A stretch of DNA of 64,000 bases. Source: Aricia agestis (lineage: Eukaryota; Arthropoda; Insecta; Lepidoptera; Lycaenidae). Below the pieces are notes generated by a model that was not told where the DNA came from, did not search any database, and worked only from the letters and a program-made list of their open reading frames with translations. The translations under genes were made by a program, and so were the position numbers. Where the stretch lies: contig NC_056412.1 in NCBI RefSeq assembly GCF_905147365.1, forward strand, positions 14,996,001 to 15,060,000, in the 5' to 3' direction. This document shows positions 44,904 to 55,436 of the stretch, piece by piece (the stretch's first letter is position 1; every line of letters starts with the position of its first letter).

Positions 44904-44907
44904 TTGA

Positions 44908-46192
44908 TCAAATATCAGATTTTTTGGAAAAACATGAGATACTATCTGATACTCAATATGGCTTCCGGAAAGGCCGCAGCACCGTGACTGCCCTCGAACG
45001 TTTCGCCGACCACATTAACCAATGTCTCGACTCTGGTAAACAGCTGATCGCATTGTTCATCGACTATAAAAAAGCATTCGACACTCTAGACCATACAACC
45101 CTTTTACAAGCATTGGACGAGTGTGGAATCCGCGGTCCAGTTAAGGAGTGGTTTAGGGAGTATTTATCCGGTAGAACGATGCAGACTATGGTGTGCGGCG
45201 AGACGGGCGAGGAGGCGGCCGTGACGCTCGGTGTTCCCACCGGATCGGTATGCGGTCCCCACGGGTATATCATGCATGTCAATAGTGTGGCTAATGTTGT
45301 AAAAAAATGCAAAGAATTTATGTACGCCGATGATATGTGTATAATATTTGCGTCTAAAAATATCACAGAGGCTAAAAACAATGTACAACAAGATTTTGAA
45401 AATATCACTAAGTGGGCGCATGATAATGGAATTATACTTAACCTATCAAAAACTAAATGCATGCATATACGCTCACCCTATAATCGTTCGGCCAAAATGA
45501 TACAGCTGCATGATATTGCTATCGTGGGTCACACATATGAGTGCTTACATAACAATAAAATTAATTGTTCTTGTCGAACTATAGAATATGTTAACACATA
45601 TAAATATTTAGGACTTTACGTTGATGTAAATTTTAGTTGGATAACGCATGTAAACGAAATCTGTAATAAACTTAGGTCATTATTAGGAAGATTCTATTAT
45701 CTAAGCAAAATAGTCAGTAAACATACATTATTAGTTGTTTATCACGCTCTAGCTGAGTCATTAGTAAACTATGGTCTTATTGTTTATGGCCGTACTTTCA
45801 ACACACATTTAAGTAACATTAAAAATTTACAAGTTAGACTCATTAAATATTTAGTAAGCAAAACAGAAAAACTTGAATGTAGCAAAAATTATGATTTATT
45901 ATTTAAAAAATTTAATTTATTACCAGTACATAAAAAAGTTGAGTATTTAATAAGTATTGATCATTATTACGAAAAAAACTATAAAGAAACAGTTACACAT
46001 ACGCATAATACTAGAAAAAATACTTGTGGAATGCTAGTCCAACCACAAATTACTAATTACTATGGTGAAAGGACGAACAAATATCTAATACCCAAAATTT
46101 TTAACAGACTTCTTTTGTTGAATCAAAATCCTAATGTTAGTGTTAACATGCTGAAAAAGAACTTAAAAACTATGTTATTAGAGGAACTATAA
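44908..46192 (+). CDS. Non-LTR ORF2, C-terminal part: RT
   Basis: Continuation of the frame broken at 42231. No ATG is needed; the first one inside is at 44924. RT motifs: TQYGFRKGRSTVTAL, LFIDYKKAFDTLDH, GVPTGSVCGPHGY (family usually PQGS; here PTGS), the catalytic FMYADDMCIIF (YADD at 45322-45333), LNLSKTKCMHI, YKYLGLYVDVNFSW, AESLVNYGLIVYG and a C-terminal thumb region. Ends at 46190-46192. Together with 40583-42231 the frame would be about 980 codons, a normal ORF2 length. Confidence 0.87.
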
Positions 46193-46784
46193 TAAATATT
46201 GGTGTTTGTTATATTCATTACTTAAATGTGATTAATTCAAAAATTTTATATATGCCCCTGGATATATTGTCCGTCAAGGTCTTCATTAAATGTGAAGAGC
46301 TTAATGAAGAGCTGTGTTTAATGAAGAGCTTGACAGACAAACCTATTATTAATTATTATTAACCTTCATATGAAGGTTAATAATAATTAAATGTCTCTGA
46401 GTATATGACGGTTAGATTCTAAAAACATTTTATTTGATTTTTTTGTGTTTATCGATTATGGTTGAAAATATAATATATTTTTGTTTATCTTTGCTTTGTT
46501 GTAACAGGATAACGAGATAAATAGATGCTGTTAATTATTTTTGTAATAATATGCGATTAGAAAACTTAAGAAATATAAATGTATAAGTACTAAAATATTA
46601 GATTATAGAAATACGGTTTGAAGTTTATTATATAATTTAGTTTTAGTGATATAGATTAGTATTGATAAATTAACAAAATGTTAAGAGCGCGTACCTGCCA
46701 ATAAACTTTTTAGTTTGGTGGGAAATTATTTTAAGCCACTTTTGTATTTTGGATTTGGAATAAACGTTTAAAAAAAAAAAAAAA
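46193..46784 (+). other. Non-LTR 3' UTR and poly(A)
   Basis: Contains three GAAGAGCTT-like direct repeats (46290-46330) and a perfect 42-bp palindrome (46349-46390). It ends CGTTTA followed by A14. Confidence 0.75.
46349..46390. repeat. Perfect 42-bp palindrome without loop
   Basis: TTAATTATTATTAACCTTCAT followed at once by its reverse complement, with no spacer. Confidence 0.92.
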
Positions 46785-46925
46785 TATCAAAATTTCTGGA
46801 TTAAAAAACGCTTAAAGCAAATTTGCGCTACTCTCACAGATACTGCATTAGGTCCATAAACATCACAATTTATTTCGCGGCTTGTGTTGCAATTTTTACC
46901 TTTTTTAAAATGTATCGAATTTCTT

Positions 46926-48149
46926 CATTAGAACAATACTCTCTACACTCTCTCTACACTCATTTTAACAATATGAAAAACAAAATATGAAGATCTCACA
47001 TTTACCTAATTTGAATTTGGAATTGTTTTCTGTAAAATTAAAACTTTTTGATGATACCAAAATCAGCCAGATACAATTGGTATGGTCCAAGAGATTTTAT
47101 GGCAAGGTCAGACATACTATATTGCGAAAAGACTTTTTCCCCAACCTATTATATAATTTATGAATCTTTATATTTTATATTATGAAGTTTTATTCGATTG
47201 GACTTTACTCACTGCGGTTACACTACAGGCATTAATAACACTAATAACGTCCTACTCAAACTCCAAGAGCCATTATAACTTATCACCTGGTGCCTTAGCA
47301 ACTTCTATCAATAAAACTTTGCTACTAGTTGCGAACTATCCGACACTTGGGCAGAGCTCCAAATCTCGTTAAACAACGATTAAAGGACGGCTTGTTTGGA
47401 CTGCACCAATTTGTGTTTTAGTTTCAATTTGAAAGCTTTTATATTTGAATTTGTATTTGCTAACGTAAAAATAATCGTTTCGATAGTGATCTTTGTTTGT
47501 ATGTTTACATATGTTTTGGTTGGATGGGTGGGGTTTTATGACGCAAGTATCTTATAATTTCTAGCTTACGTAATATTAATAAAATAAATCGTTAAATGTA
47601 CAGTCAGTATTTTTAAACTGTTGCTACGGTAAAATAATTTTTATGGTACAAATGATAAAATATAGCTTTGAACGTAAGTATATTTTTAAAATTAGATAGA
47701 GTTTAGTTTTAAACACGCTCTGAAGTTACGTGACGATATTAACCTTTTAACTACGGATCCCCAAAAAAGGTATGATTTTTTTTATTAGACGGCTTTTAGC
47801 TCTCCTTTATCTATTTTAAAATAACCAAGAACAATCATTTATACAGCAACTATCAATGTTTTAAGCTGATGACCATGATGAAATTATGAATAGGTTTAGT
47901 CCCAAACATTTAGTTGGAGCTAATAACTTGCAGCGCTGTGCAGTGCAAAGGTAATTTGTGTAAAATACTACACTAATTCTACTTCCCCGAACACAATAGA
48001 AAAGATAATTTGATAAATTTACGAGTAGCTCTTGCTGCAAGCTTATTGAATTGCAACTGAAAAGGTTTGCAGTCAAATAGACTAATTTCGAACTATTAAA
48101 CTACCGTGAAACTCCAACGCTTAAAACGTTATATTTTAACATATGATTT
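46926..48149. other. No gene recognised
   Basis: AT-rich. The part next to mariner may hold its 5' end. No motif-supported frame and no clear repeat copy. Confidence 0.35.
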
Positions 48150-48430
48150 ATCTAGTTTTAACAAACGAAATACATTATACTACACGAATTGGTTCAAATG
48201 AGGTACGAATCTACATCAGTGTTAAAAAAAGGAGAGTAGAGTTATAAGTACCGTACCCGGTACCGTATTGTATTTTTTGTTTGTTTAACGATTGATCCAA
48301 AAGGAAAGTTTGCAATTTTATCAAACGAGATGTCATAATAGTACACGAATTGGATCAAATAAGGTACAAAACAGTGTTTCATGAAAAAGTCGAGTAAGTG
48401 TACAGTATTGCATTTTTTGTTTAACAACTG
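48150..48430 (+). repeat. Imperfect two-unit tandem duplication, period about 160 bp
   Basis: TACACGAATTGGTTCAAATG at about 48179 and TACACGAATTGGATCAAATA at about 48343, with similar flanks (AACAAACGA, GGTAC.AA, CAGTGTT, GTATTG.ATTTTTTGTT). Confidence 0.65.
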
Positions 48431-48672
48431 TTTTACGATTAGGTTAAAGGGAAGGGTAATGATTTGCACGATTTACATAGCACGTAGAGGGTATCACAAG
48501 TTATATTTGACAAATTTAGTTCAACTTGTATTTTAAGCTGATTACACTCTAGCACTGACCGTCGACGGCGCCGAAACTAATGATATATGAAATATCATCG
48601 CAGAACTCGCAGATACTATAACGCGTAGCATTTTGAATACAAAAACACTTCCTATAATTTCATACATCTCGA

Positions 48673-48997
48673 TCGCCTCCGTGGTCCAGTGGTTTAAAGC
48701 GTGGCTCTTGACTCGGAGGTCGTGGGTTCGATTTCCGCGTTGAAAACATGTTATTTCCAAGTTTGGTTAGGACAATGCAGGTTCATCACCTCAATGTCTG
48801 ACAAGTAAGATGATCCATGCATCGGATGGGCATGTAAAAAGTCGGTCCTGCGCCTGATCTCTCGCCAGTCGTGTCGGTCTTCCGTCCCACTAGGTTATGA
48901 GAGTATAGGAACAGAGAGTGCTTAAACTTACTCCTGCGTAACTGGCATGGTTTCAATGAAACCGGCCACCGGCACCGAAACCGGTGTGGGAGTTATT
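48673..48997 (+). mobile_element. tRNA-derived SINE with 11-bp target duplication
   Basis: ATACATCTCGA at 48662-48672 and 48998-49008. tRNA-like head with box A (GTGGTCCAGTGGTTTAAAGC) and box B (GGTTCGATTTCC) at about 48681-48736, then the same body as the 13662-13988 copy (GTTATTTCCAAGTTTGGTTA, GGATGGGCATG). Short ATT tail. Related pieces flank 12730-13092. Confidence 0.9.
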
Positions 48998-49008
48998 ATA
49001 CATCTCGA

Positions 49009-49458
49009 GCCATCAGCGCCGACGATGACTTTTGGTTGGCGTAACACTAAAATAAGCCTTAATAAATAATCGTCAATTTTCAGTGCACAGCTGAAGTTCG
49101 TTAGAGCAAAACTATTAAATCTCTTGGTACCTGCAGAGTTTCATAACAAGCTGCTGCTAATACTAACCAACTAACCTCGATCGGGAATTTTCCGTTAATA
49201 ATTTATTTGACATCACGCAGCCGCAAAACTGTACAATAATTGGCTACAAGCTTAGCGTCTTCTGTTTTTATGTTTATATTTTAATGAGAGGTGGTTAGCC
49301 CCTAGCCAACACGTTTTCTTTATCGCTACTTTATATTAATCGCGAATCAACATTTTATGGAAGTTGGAAGTATATACGTACATAGGCATGTATGATATAA
49401 TATGCAAGATATAAGGATATCTGAGAACCAAGTCTTTTAGAAAGGCTTATAATTAACT
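49009..49458. other. No gene recognised
   Basis: AT-rich. 49298-49340 holds CCCCTAGCCAACACGTTTTC and TTTATCGCTACTTTAT, a fragment of the foldback element at 12730-13092. Confidence 0.4.
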
Positions 49459-49668
49459 GATCACCAGAAATAGTAACATTTCACAAACAAAAATAGTAAA
49501 CGATCACCAAAATACAGACCACCATTTTAATGTAAAATGATAATCAAAGATTTAATATTTCGCTAATATTTATATAAAATGACTCCAAATAAATCATTGT
49601 AAAACCAAAAATAGCAAATGATCACCAAAATTAGTAAATGATCACCAACACTGTACCTCAGAGGTATA
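49459..49668 (-). repeat. GATCACCAAAA-type repeat block
   Basis: Several TAGTAAATGATCACCAAAA-like units mixed with ATGACTCCAAATAAATCATT. A second block at 51823-52020 shares order and sequence, and a minisatellite of the complementary unit lies at 52280-52420. It ends with CTGTACCTCAGAGGTAT (49652-49668), which is inverted at 51823-51839. Confidence 0.65.
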
Positions 49669-50165
49669 CAATAAAAACTCCACTTTCTTTGAAAATTAGC
49701 TTCTTGCACCATTATAATCGCAAGAACCGGTTCTACTTAATGGTATACGACATTAAATCTTATTTCATCTAGAAAAGGAAATATCCAATCGTATATAACA
49801 TTAAATCCACTAAAGTCTAACTGGTAAAGGACCTCAAATGACCATAAAATTATTTACCTCTACGCTTTGTGCGTACATAATATTATTCATTGAACTTTCA
49901 TTGGACACAACGAGAGGTAAACAATAGTATCTCCTTTAAACGTCTTATGCTATTGATCTTTATTTCTTGGTGTTAATATACTTTTTACAATGACAAAAAT
50001 TGTTAGTAGTTTAGTTCACATGATTCTTGTGGTAGTTTTAACTCAAAGTAATTACCTAACAAAATATTATTACAACGATTCTCGTTTACATACTATCATA
50101 TTAGGTTTCTATTAAGCTAACACTAGGATTTAAAAACGGGATACCTGTTTACCGTGTTCAGGGCC

Positions 50166-50290
50166 TGTTTTACCGTTTCCTGATAAAGTGCCGGATAGGC
50201 TATCCACAACTTATTTGACAGATTCTCCATAATCTGTGAAGTCAAGTGGTGGATAGCCTATCCGGCACTTGTCAGGAAGTGGTGAAACAA
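50166..50290. mobile_element. 125-bp foldback MITE
   Basis: Arms of about 40 bp with few mismatches: TTCCTGATAAAGTGCCGGAT at the left and its near reverse complement at the right. An inner hairpin (ACAGATTCTCCATAATCTGT) lies between them. No coding. Confidence 0.7.
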
Positions 50291-50492
50291 AAATAATCAC
50301 CCTTATTACTTTGTTTTGAGCTTCAGATATTTCAGCGCTGTTGCAAGAGCTGAAATCACACTAATATAATAAAATATGTGAAAGTTTCTTTGGATAACTG
50401 TCCGTCAATCACGCTGAAACTACTAAACGGATTTTGATAAATTTATAATATGTATTACCCTGTCTATATACAGACAGTACTCACAAACAGAC

Positions 50493-50565
50493 AGTACAGA
50501 CTCTCCCGCAATAGATTTTTTTCAGCTATGAGCTGAAAAAAATCTATTGCGGGAGAGTATGTACC
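50493..50565. repeat. Near-perfect hairpin, 28-bp exact core, 3-base loop
   Basis: 50500-50527 and 50531-50558 are exact reverse complements (CTCTCCCGCAATAGATTTTT core). The pairing extends 7 bases further with one mismatch. Confidence 0.92.
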
Positions 50566-51039
50566 ATATTCTGCAATTGTATGTATGCAATTCAGAAAAA
50601 ATGAGATTGGTTCAATGTTCTCCAAAACTTCTTTTGACCAGGAATCGTTCAAAAAGTTAGTTCTATCATATTATAAACGGAGAGGATTTTCTGTACCCAC
50701 GCAGAAACCTATTCGAGAAACAAAAAGCCTATTTCGAGACTCAAATATAATTACTTACAAAAATCGTTGCAGTAGATACCAGCCATGTTCCACGACTATT
50801 ATAGGAATCTTCTATGTGCAGAATATATCCCTGGACTTACAATAAAGCGTGCGAGTAGCTGTGTTGGTTATCCATACTTCCATATCCATAGACCATATCC
50901 ATACTCTTACTAATATTATTTTTATTTTTTTTACTAACCCATTTGCTGATACAATAGTTAGGTAGTTATGACATTCTTGTGCTTATTATCACTGCACTTT
51001 TGTAAGTTTTAGGTATCAGCGTGTCCTGATGACACATAG

Positions 51040-51385
51040 GTCTCCCCTAGATGCTTACTAATATTATAAATCCAAAAATGTGTCTGTCTGTCTGTCTGTT
51101 ACCTCTTCATGCCCAAACCGCTGAACCGATTTTGCTGAAACTAATATTTTAAATGCGAAAGGGTGTCTGTCTGTCTGTTTATTACCTCTTCACGCCCAAA
51201 CCGCTGGACTGATTTTGCTGAAATTTGGCATGGACATATTTTGAGTCCCGGGAAAGGACATAGGATGCTTTAAGAAGTTAAACGCGCGGGAACTGTACAT
51301 GTTTCCGGGATAAGTCCCGGAAACATGTACAGTTCCCGCGCGTTTAACGAGTTTTGGTTCAACGGACTTGCGTCATCTAGTTAAA
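51040..51385 (+). repeat. Widespread non-coding repeat with local duplication
   Basis: GTCTGTCTGTCTGTTACCTC, CCCAAACCGCTGAACCGATT and CTGAAATTTGGCATGGACAT, then GGGAAAGGACATAGGATGC, and GGACTTGCGTCATCTAGTT at the end. The CTGTCTGTT..CCGATTTTGCTGAAA part is present twice (51080-51145, 51165-51225). Related copies lie at 32010-32500, 61480-61620 (inverted) and, as fragments, 23275-23340 and 62560-62620. Confidence 0.6.
51277..51348. repeat. Perfect hairpin, 34-bp arms, 4-base loop
   Basis: 51277-51310 and 51315-51348 are exact reverse complements (GTTAAACGCGCGGGAACTGT onward). The right arm looks like the normal repeat sequence at this point, so the left arm is the added inverted copy. Confidence 0.93.
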
Positions 51386-51822
51386 AAAAATTGTGTTTGG
51401 TTTTAGCTTTGTGAAGTAACTTTTGTTTCATTTTGCTAGTAAACCTCTCAGAAATTCTATAATAATTCCATCACGCTACATACTGACTAGAGACATAATG
51501 TTTCTAAATGCCGAATTCCAATAACATCCACAAGGTTTATTTAGAGGTAAACAGAAGTATGATATTATCTTAATGCTTTCATAAAACACCTTAGTTAATT
51601 TATGTTGCAAGGTAAATAATCTCAAGTCCACAAAATAAGACAAGAATTAACTTTATTATAATATTGTGTATTACAATATGATTTCAACAAATAATTATAA
51701 AACATAATGTTCAGTTTGTTGCAATATATTTAAAGCTACTATGTCAAAATTGCATTCAAAGTTTCGCTCCGCGCATTTTTGCCTGTCCTGTAAAATTTTT
51801 GTTTTGGCAGTTAATGTTGCAT

Positions 51823-52020
51823 ACCTCTGAGGTACAGCATTATACTAGCATTTTAATGTAAAATGATCACCAAAGATTTAACATCTCGCTATCCTATTTA
51901 TGCAAAATGACTCCAAATAAATCATTGATAAACCAAAAGTAGTAAACGATCACCAAAATTAGTAAATGATCACCAACATCATACATATCATGTAAAATTA
52001 TAACCAAAGTATTTTCATTT
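51823..52020 (-). repeat. Second GATCACCAAAA-type block
   Basis: Begins ATACCTCTGAGGTACAG (51823-51839), the inverse of 49652-49668, then repeats the ATGATCACCAAAGATTTAA..CTCCAAATAAATCATT order of the first block. Confidence 0.65.
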
Positions 52021-52279
52021 TGCTATCCTATTAAAGAAAAATGAACTTGAAAATGAAATGTTATTTGACTATCGTAAATAAATAATAATAATATAATAAT
52101 GATAACGGGACTCAGTATACGTATAAGTAGGGTAGGGTAGGTGTCCGTCTGTTAACTCTCCAGTTCTAAACTGCTGAATATAACATAATATGGAGTTATT
52201 ATACTATTTTGTTAATATGCTTAGGTACGTAATATATTTTTTGTCAAATATCGCATTGATTTACTCGCTTTGGTGATAT

Positions 52280-52420
52280 ACTATATATTTTAGTGATCAT
52301 TTACTATATTTGGTGATCATTTACTATATTTGGTTATCATTTACTATATTTGGTGATCATATACTGTACTTGGTGATCATAAACTATATTTGGTGATTAT
52401 TTACTATATTTGGCGTTCGA
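52280..52420 (+). repeat. Minisatellite, about 20-bp unit
   Basis: About seven imperfect units of TTTACTATATTTGGTGATCA. It is the complement of the GATCACCAAAA units in the two nearby blocks. No spacers of varying sequence, so it is not a CRISPR array. Confidence 0.8.
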
Positions 52421-52739
52421 TTACAATTTAAAGTGTAGCCGTGACTAAAATAGCTGGTAGTATTGCAAATTTTAGACTTTCTTTTTTTTGTGGTAAATAC
52501 ACACACTGGCAAAATTAGAGGAACATAGGTAAAAAGGGCCACAACTTGAACTCAAGTGGGTCGGGCTGAGTGAAATCCTTTTTTATAGTTTCTAAGCTCA
52601 TTTAAGAAATAAAATATTGAACAAAACTGGCAAGTTGACAGGTTTTTATAGCAATGATGCCCTAATAAGTGTTTTTCGATGATTGACGTTGTAAGTGTTC
52701 CTGATAAGAATGGCGTTTTAGCGGGGTGCAAGGTATGCT

Positions 52740-53170
52740 CAGCTCTATTTTGGAAGAGCGGAAAGGAGGTTTTCCCAGCATCTGCGACAGCTAGAGTTGT
52801 AACCACGATAGAAAAAGGTCACACCTACCGTTCGGTTCGGCCTTAGGTGTGTCGGCTTCCGTGGTCCATTGTAAGTTTCAACGCTACAGAGAGACTGGAT
52901 ATTACTTTCGGAGACGAGAACAAGGCAGATATCGGGTGACAATGGTTCAGGATGACCATTTTGTAAGGAAACAAACCTTAAGAAATCGACCTCAAACTGC
53001 TATGCAGACACGAAAGCTGTCGGAACAGGTCCAAGAAGTACGTGTAAGTGATTGTACAGTAAGAAGAAGACTTATAGAAGTTAAATTAAACTCAAAAGTG
53101 CCTGTAAGGGCACCAAAACTTGAGACAGGATACCGAAGAGCAAGGCTAAGATTTGCGCGTGAACATCAAA
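52740..53170 (+). pseudogene. Tc1-like transposase, DNA-binding half
   Basis: Frame 1: ATARVVTTIEKGHTYRSV (helix-turn-helix start). After a frame change near 52845: SASVVHCKFQRYRETG, RREQGRYRV, KQTLRNRPQTAMQTRKL, SDCTVRRRLIEVKLNSKVP and RRARLRFAREHQ. This is the paired-like binding region of the family. The LINE fragment then begins, and 54340-54368 continues with the next Tc1 codons, two Trp positions of which are now stops (TAG, TGA). Confidence 0.85.
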
Positions 53171-53971
53171 TATATATATATATCTCTCTTAAATGATGAC
53201 CTTAAACGTATTTCTGATTGGGCGCAGTCTTATGGTTTACTTGTTAATCCCTCTAAAACTAAAGCGTTGTTAATAGGCAGTAAACGCATGCTAACTTTAC
53301 TTGACAAAGGCTCTCTTCCTCCAATCATGTTAAATGGCACTACAATACCCTTCTCTGATACTGCTAAGAATCTGGGAGTTATTTTTGACGAACATCTGTC
53401 GTGGAATGCCAATGTTAGCAATGTAAGTCGCAAAGTGTACCACACCTTGCATTCCCTCAAACTGCTCCAAAAGTTTCTTCCTACTCCTACCAAAGTTTTA
53501 TTAGCACAGACCCTTATCCAACCTATCGACTATGCGGACGTTTGCTATTTGGATGCTAACGAAGAGATATTGAACAAATTGGAACGGCTTCAAAATCTGT
53601 CCATACGTTTTATTTTTGGCCTAAAAAAATACGATCACGTGTCCGAATACAGAAGGCAGTTACGGTGGCTCCCTATACGCTTCCGTAGAAATTACCGAAT
53701 ACTCTGTTTCCTCTTCAATATTTTATTCAGTCCTACAACCCCTTCCTATTTAAAAGAGCGCTTCTCCTTTCCCAACTTGCAAAATTTATCCTGTAGATCC
53801 TTTAGACGCACCCTCTTAGATATCCCTCCCCATCGTACTGACTTCTTTGCTTATTCCTTCACTGTTTATGCTGCTAAACTCTAGAACTGCTTGCCAAGTA
53901 ATATACGCGATTGTAAAACACTTGCACTTTTTAAAAAAAGACTGCACGAGCACTATTTAAGCCTATCCTGA
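53171..53971 (+). pseudogene. Non-LTR RT C-terminal region, with one premature stop
   Basis: LNDDLKRISDWAQSYGLLVN, SKTKALLIGS, AKNLGVIFDEHLSWNANV, LLQKFLPTPTKVLLAQTL, YADVCYLDANEEILNKLERL, LQNLSIRFIFGL, RWLPIRFRRNYRIL and PPHRTDFFAYSF. A TAG at 53882-53884 replaces what is Trp in relatives (KLWN), after which the frame continues LPSNIRDCKTLALFKKRLHE to a stop near 53970. Of the CR1/Jockey type, but a different family from the others in this window. Confidence 0.8.
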
Positions 53972-54339
53972 CCACGTTACCTATTTCAAGAAGCCCTAAT
54001 ATATTGTATTATTAATTATATTATGTTTATTATTATTATTATTTAAGTAATATATAACTTATAATATGAAATATATGTATCGTATTTTATTAAAAGATAG
54101 CATTAGGTTTATATTAAATTTTATTTTATGTAATTTTTAATATACTTTATATGTACGTTATTGTTAAATTGTCGTGTGCACTACCTATTGTTACCTCTTT
54201 TTTAATGTTTTCTGTAACAGGTCTACTGGAAGAGATTCCAATTGGAATAAGTAGTACCTTTGTACTAAAGTGTATCTCTTATTTTAAGTTTTCTCTGTTA
54301 ACGATTATGTGTACATAAATTATTAAATAAAAATAAATA
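53171..54339 (+). mobile_element. 5'-truncated non-LTR fragment in the Tc1 element
   Basis: Flanked by ATCAAA at 53165-53170 and 54340-54345. Contains the C-terminal part of an RT ORF, a 3' UTR of about 370 bp and an A-rich AAATAAAAATAAATA end. Starts downstream of the catalytic YADD. Confidence 0.82.
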
Positions 54340-54550
54340 ATCAAAATTAGACAAGTGAGTGAAATAATGGCCGTGTTCGTCGGCGTTTTTTTGGACAAAC
54401 CTTTTATTGCGCATGTCCAAAAGATGTCATGGCAACGCCATAACAAGTTGCTGGTCAAGTCGTAAACAACGTCTTAATTGTTTATACATGATTAAAATAA
54501 TAAAAGCTAAACATAAATACATAAGCCTAAATTGTCTAACAGCCGCACAA

Positions 54551-54613
54551 ATAATTTATTTAACACATAGTGTTAAATAAATTATATTTAACACTATGTG
54601 TTAAATAAATTAT
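54551..54613. repeat. Perfect hairpin, 29-bp arms, 5-base loop
   Basis: 54551-54579 and 54585-54613 are exact reverse complements (TTTATTTAACACATAGTGTT core), each arm itself containing a shorter palindrome. Confidence 0.92.
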
Positions 54614-54685
54614 ATATAGTGTTTGATTATTTTATTTTGGAAAATATGGATATGGATCACTTGGAAAAATTTAAAAATTTAATTG

Positions 54686-55282
54686 TTTTTTTTTATGAAA
54701 TAAGAGGGCAAACGAGCAAACGGGTCACCTGATGGAAAGCAACTTCCGTCACCCATGGACACTCGTAGCCAGTGCCGTAAATAGGGCGGTGCCACCGGTG
54801 TCCAGGCACAGGGCGTAGACTCTGGGGGGCGCAAAAATGGCCAAACCAGGCAGGAGTATTATTTTTTCGGTTTGCTCCCGATAATAGTTCCCGCTGCGCC
54901 CCTAGAGCACGATTCCAACAGTAAAATAGACCTATACATTGCTTTGGGTAATATAATAATATCTAAAAAAGCAAGGGCGCAGTTGTAGAAGCTCGCACAG
55001 GGCGCAAAAAAGACTGTTTACGGCACTGCTCGTAGCATCAGAAGAGATGCAGGTGCGTTGCCGGCCTTTTAAGAGGGAATAGGGTAACAGGGGAGGGTAG
55101 GGATGGGAAGGGAAGGGAATAGGGGAAGGTAGGGAAGGGAATAGGGTAGGGGATTGGGCCTCCGGTAAACTCACTCACTCGGTGAAACACAGCGCAAGCG
55201 CTGTTTCACGCCGGTTTTCTGTGAGAGCGTGGTATTTCTCCGGTCGAGCCGGCCCATTCGTGCCGAAGCATGGCTCTCCCAC
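54686..55282 (-). mobile_element. SINE with LINE-derived tail, split by a hAT-like MITE
   Basis: Minus-strand copy of the 16075-16390 family, from head (GTGGGAGAGCCATGCTTCGG) to poly(A) (T-run at 54686-54694). It is interrupted by 54770-55028 plus an 8-bp duplication. Confidence 0.85.
54770..55028. mobile_element. 259-bp hAT-like MITE with 8-bp target duplication
   Basis: CTCGTAGC at 54762-54769 and 55029-55036. Termini CAGTGCCGTAAAT and GTTTACGGCACTG. Interior repeats the words GGGCGCAAAAA and GGCACAGGGCG. CAGTG ends plus 8-bp duplication are typical of hAT elements. Confidence 0.9.
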
Positions 55283-55436
55283 TGGTTTGTTCATTGCAAC
55301 GCCACCAACAAATTGCAATTGGGTTAAATGTCAAGTCGTAAACAGTTGTCGTTGCCATGGCATGACATGATTTGGACATGCGCAATAACTAGGTTTTGCA
55401 GCGAATGCGCTAAAAATTACGCCGACGAACACGGCC

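Larger units (their letters stand above)
39439..46784 (+). mobile_element. Full-length poly(A) non-LTR retrotransposon (CR1/Jockey group), split by an LTR element
   Basis: Starts at 39439 with a hairpin-bearing leader, then ORF1 (39570-40475), ORF2 (40583 to 46192 with an insertion), a 3' UTR and A14 ending at 46784. A target duplication TAT (39436-39438, 46785-46787) lies within mariner codons that rejoin across it. Apart from the LTR element at 42232-44903 I see no coding lesion, so it is a young insertion. Clade within the CR1/Jockey group is not resolved by eye. Confidence 0.87.
38590..46925 (-). pseudogene. mariner transposase remnant, split by a non-LTR element
   Basis: Minus strand, N- to C-terminus. 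46920-46786: EEIRYILKKVK, NCDVYGPNAVSVRVAQ, FKRF, NFDIKDA. The frame is then interrupted by a LINE and resumes at 39435: DARRSGRPVTDKTG, SSYDIAEELGIDHKTVLAHL, VPHELTERNL, LITGDE (first catalytic Asp region), KVMLCVWWDWKGIIHYELLP and GVVFHHDTARPH (second Asp). Then 38840-38590: MHPPYSPDLAP, a stop just before the third Asp, LFRSLQ and HLSQFFHQKPQHFY. Known: mariner cut-and-paste transposases use a D,D34D triad and a TA target. Several frameshifts and stops make it dead. I did not find convincing terminal repeats. Confidence 0.85.
54369..55436. mobile_element. 1.07-kb TIR element in the Tc1 transposase, carrying a SINE
   Basis: 17-bp termini GGCCGTGTTCGTCGGCG (54369-54385) and the exact reverse complement at 55420-55436. 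Inner parts also pair (GGACATGCGCAATA, TGTCATGGCAACG, CAAGTCGTAAAC). About 470 bp remain once the SINE is removed. No clear target duplication. No transposase recognised. Confidence 0.78.

Noticed and set aside
48673..48745. A tRNA gene (plus strand)
   Set aside because: It is the head of a SINE flanked by an 11-bp duplication.
52280..52420. A CRISPR-like array
   Set aside because: The units are contiguous and imperfect with no variable spacers, in a eukaryotic transposon context; it is a minisatellite.
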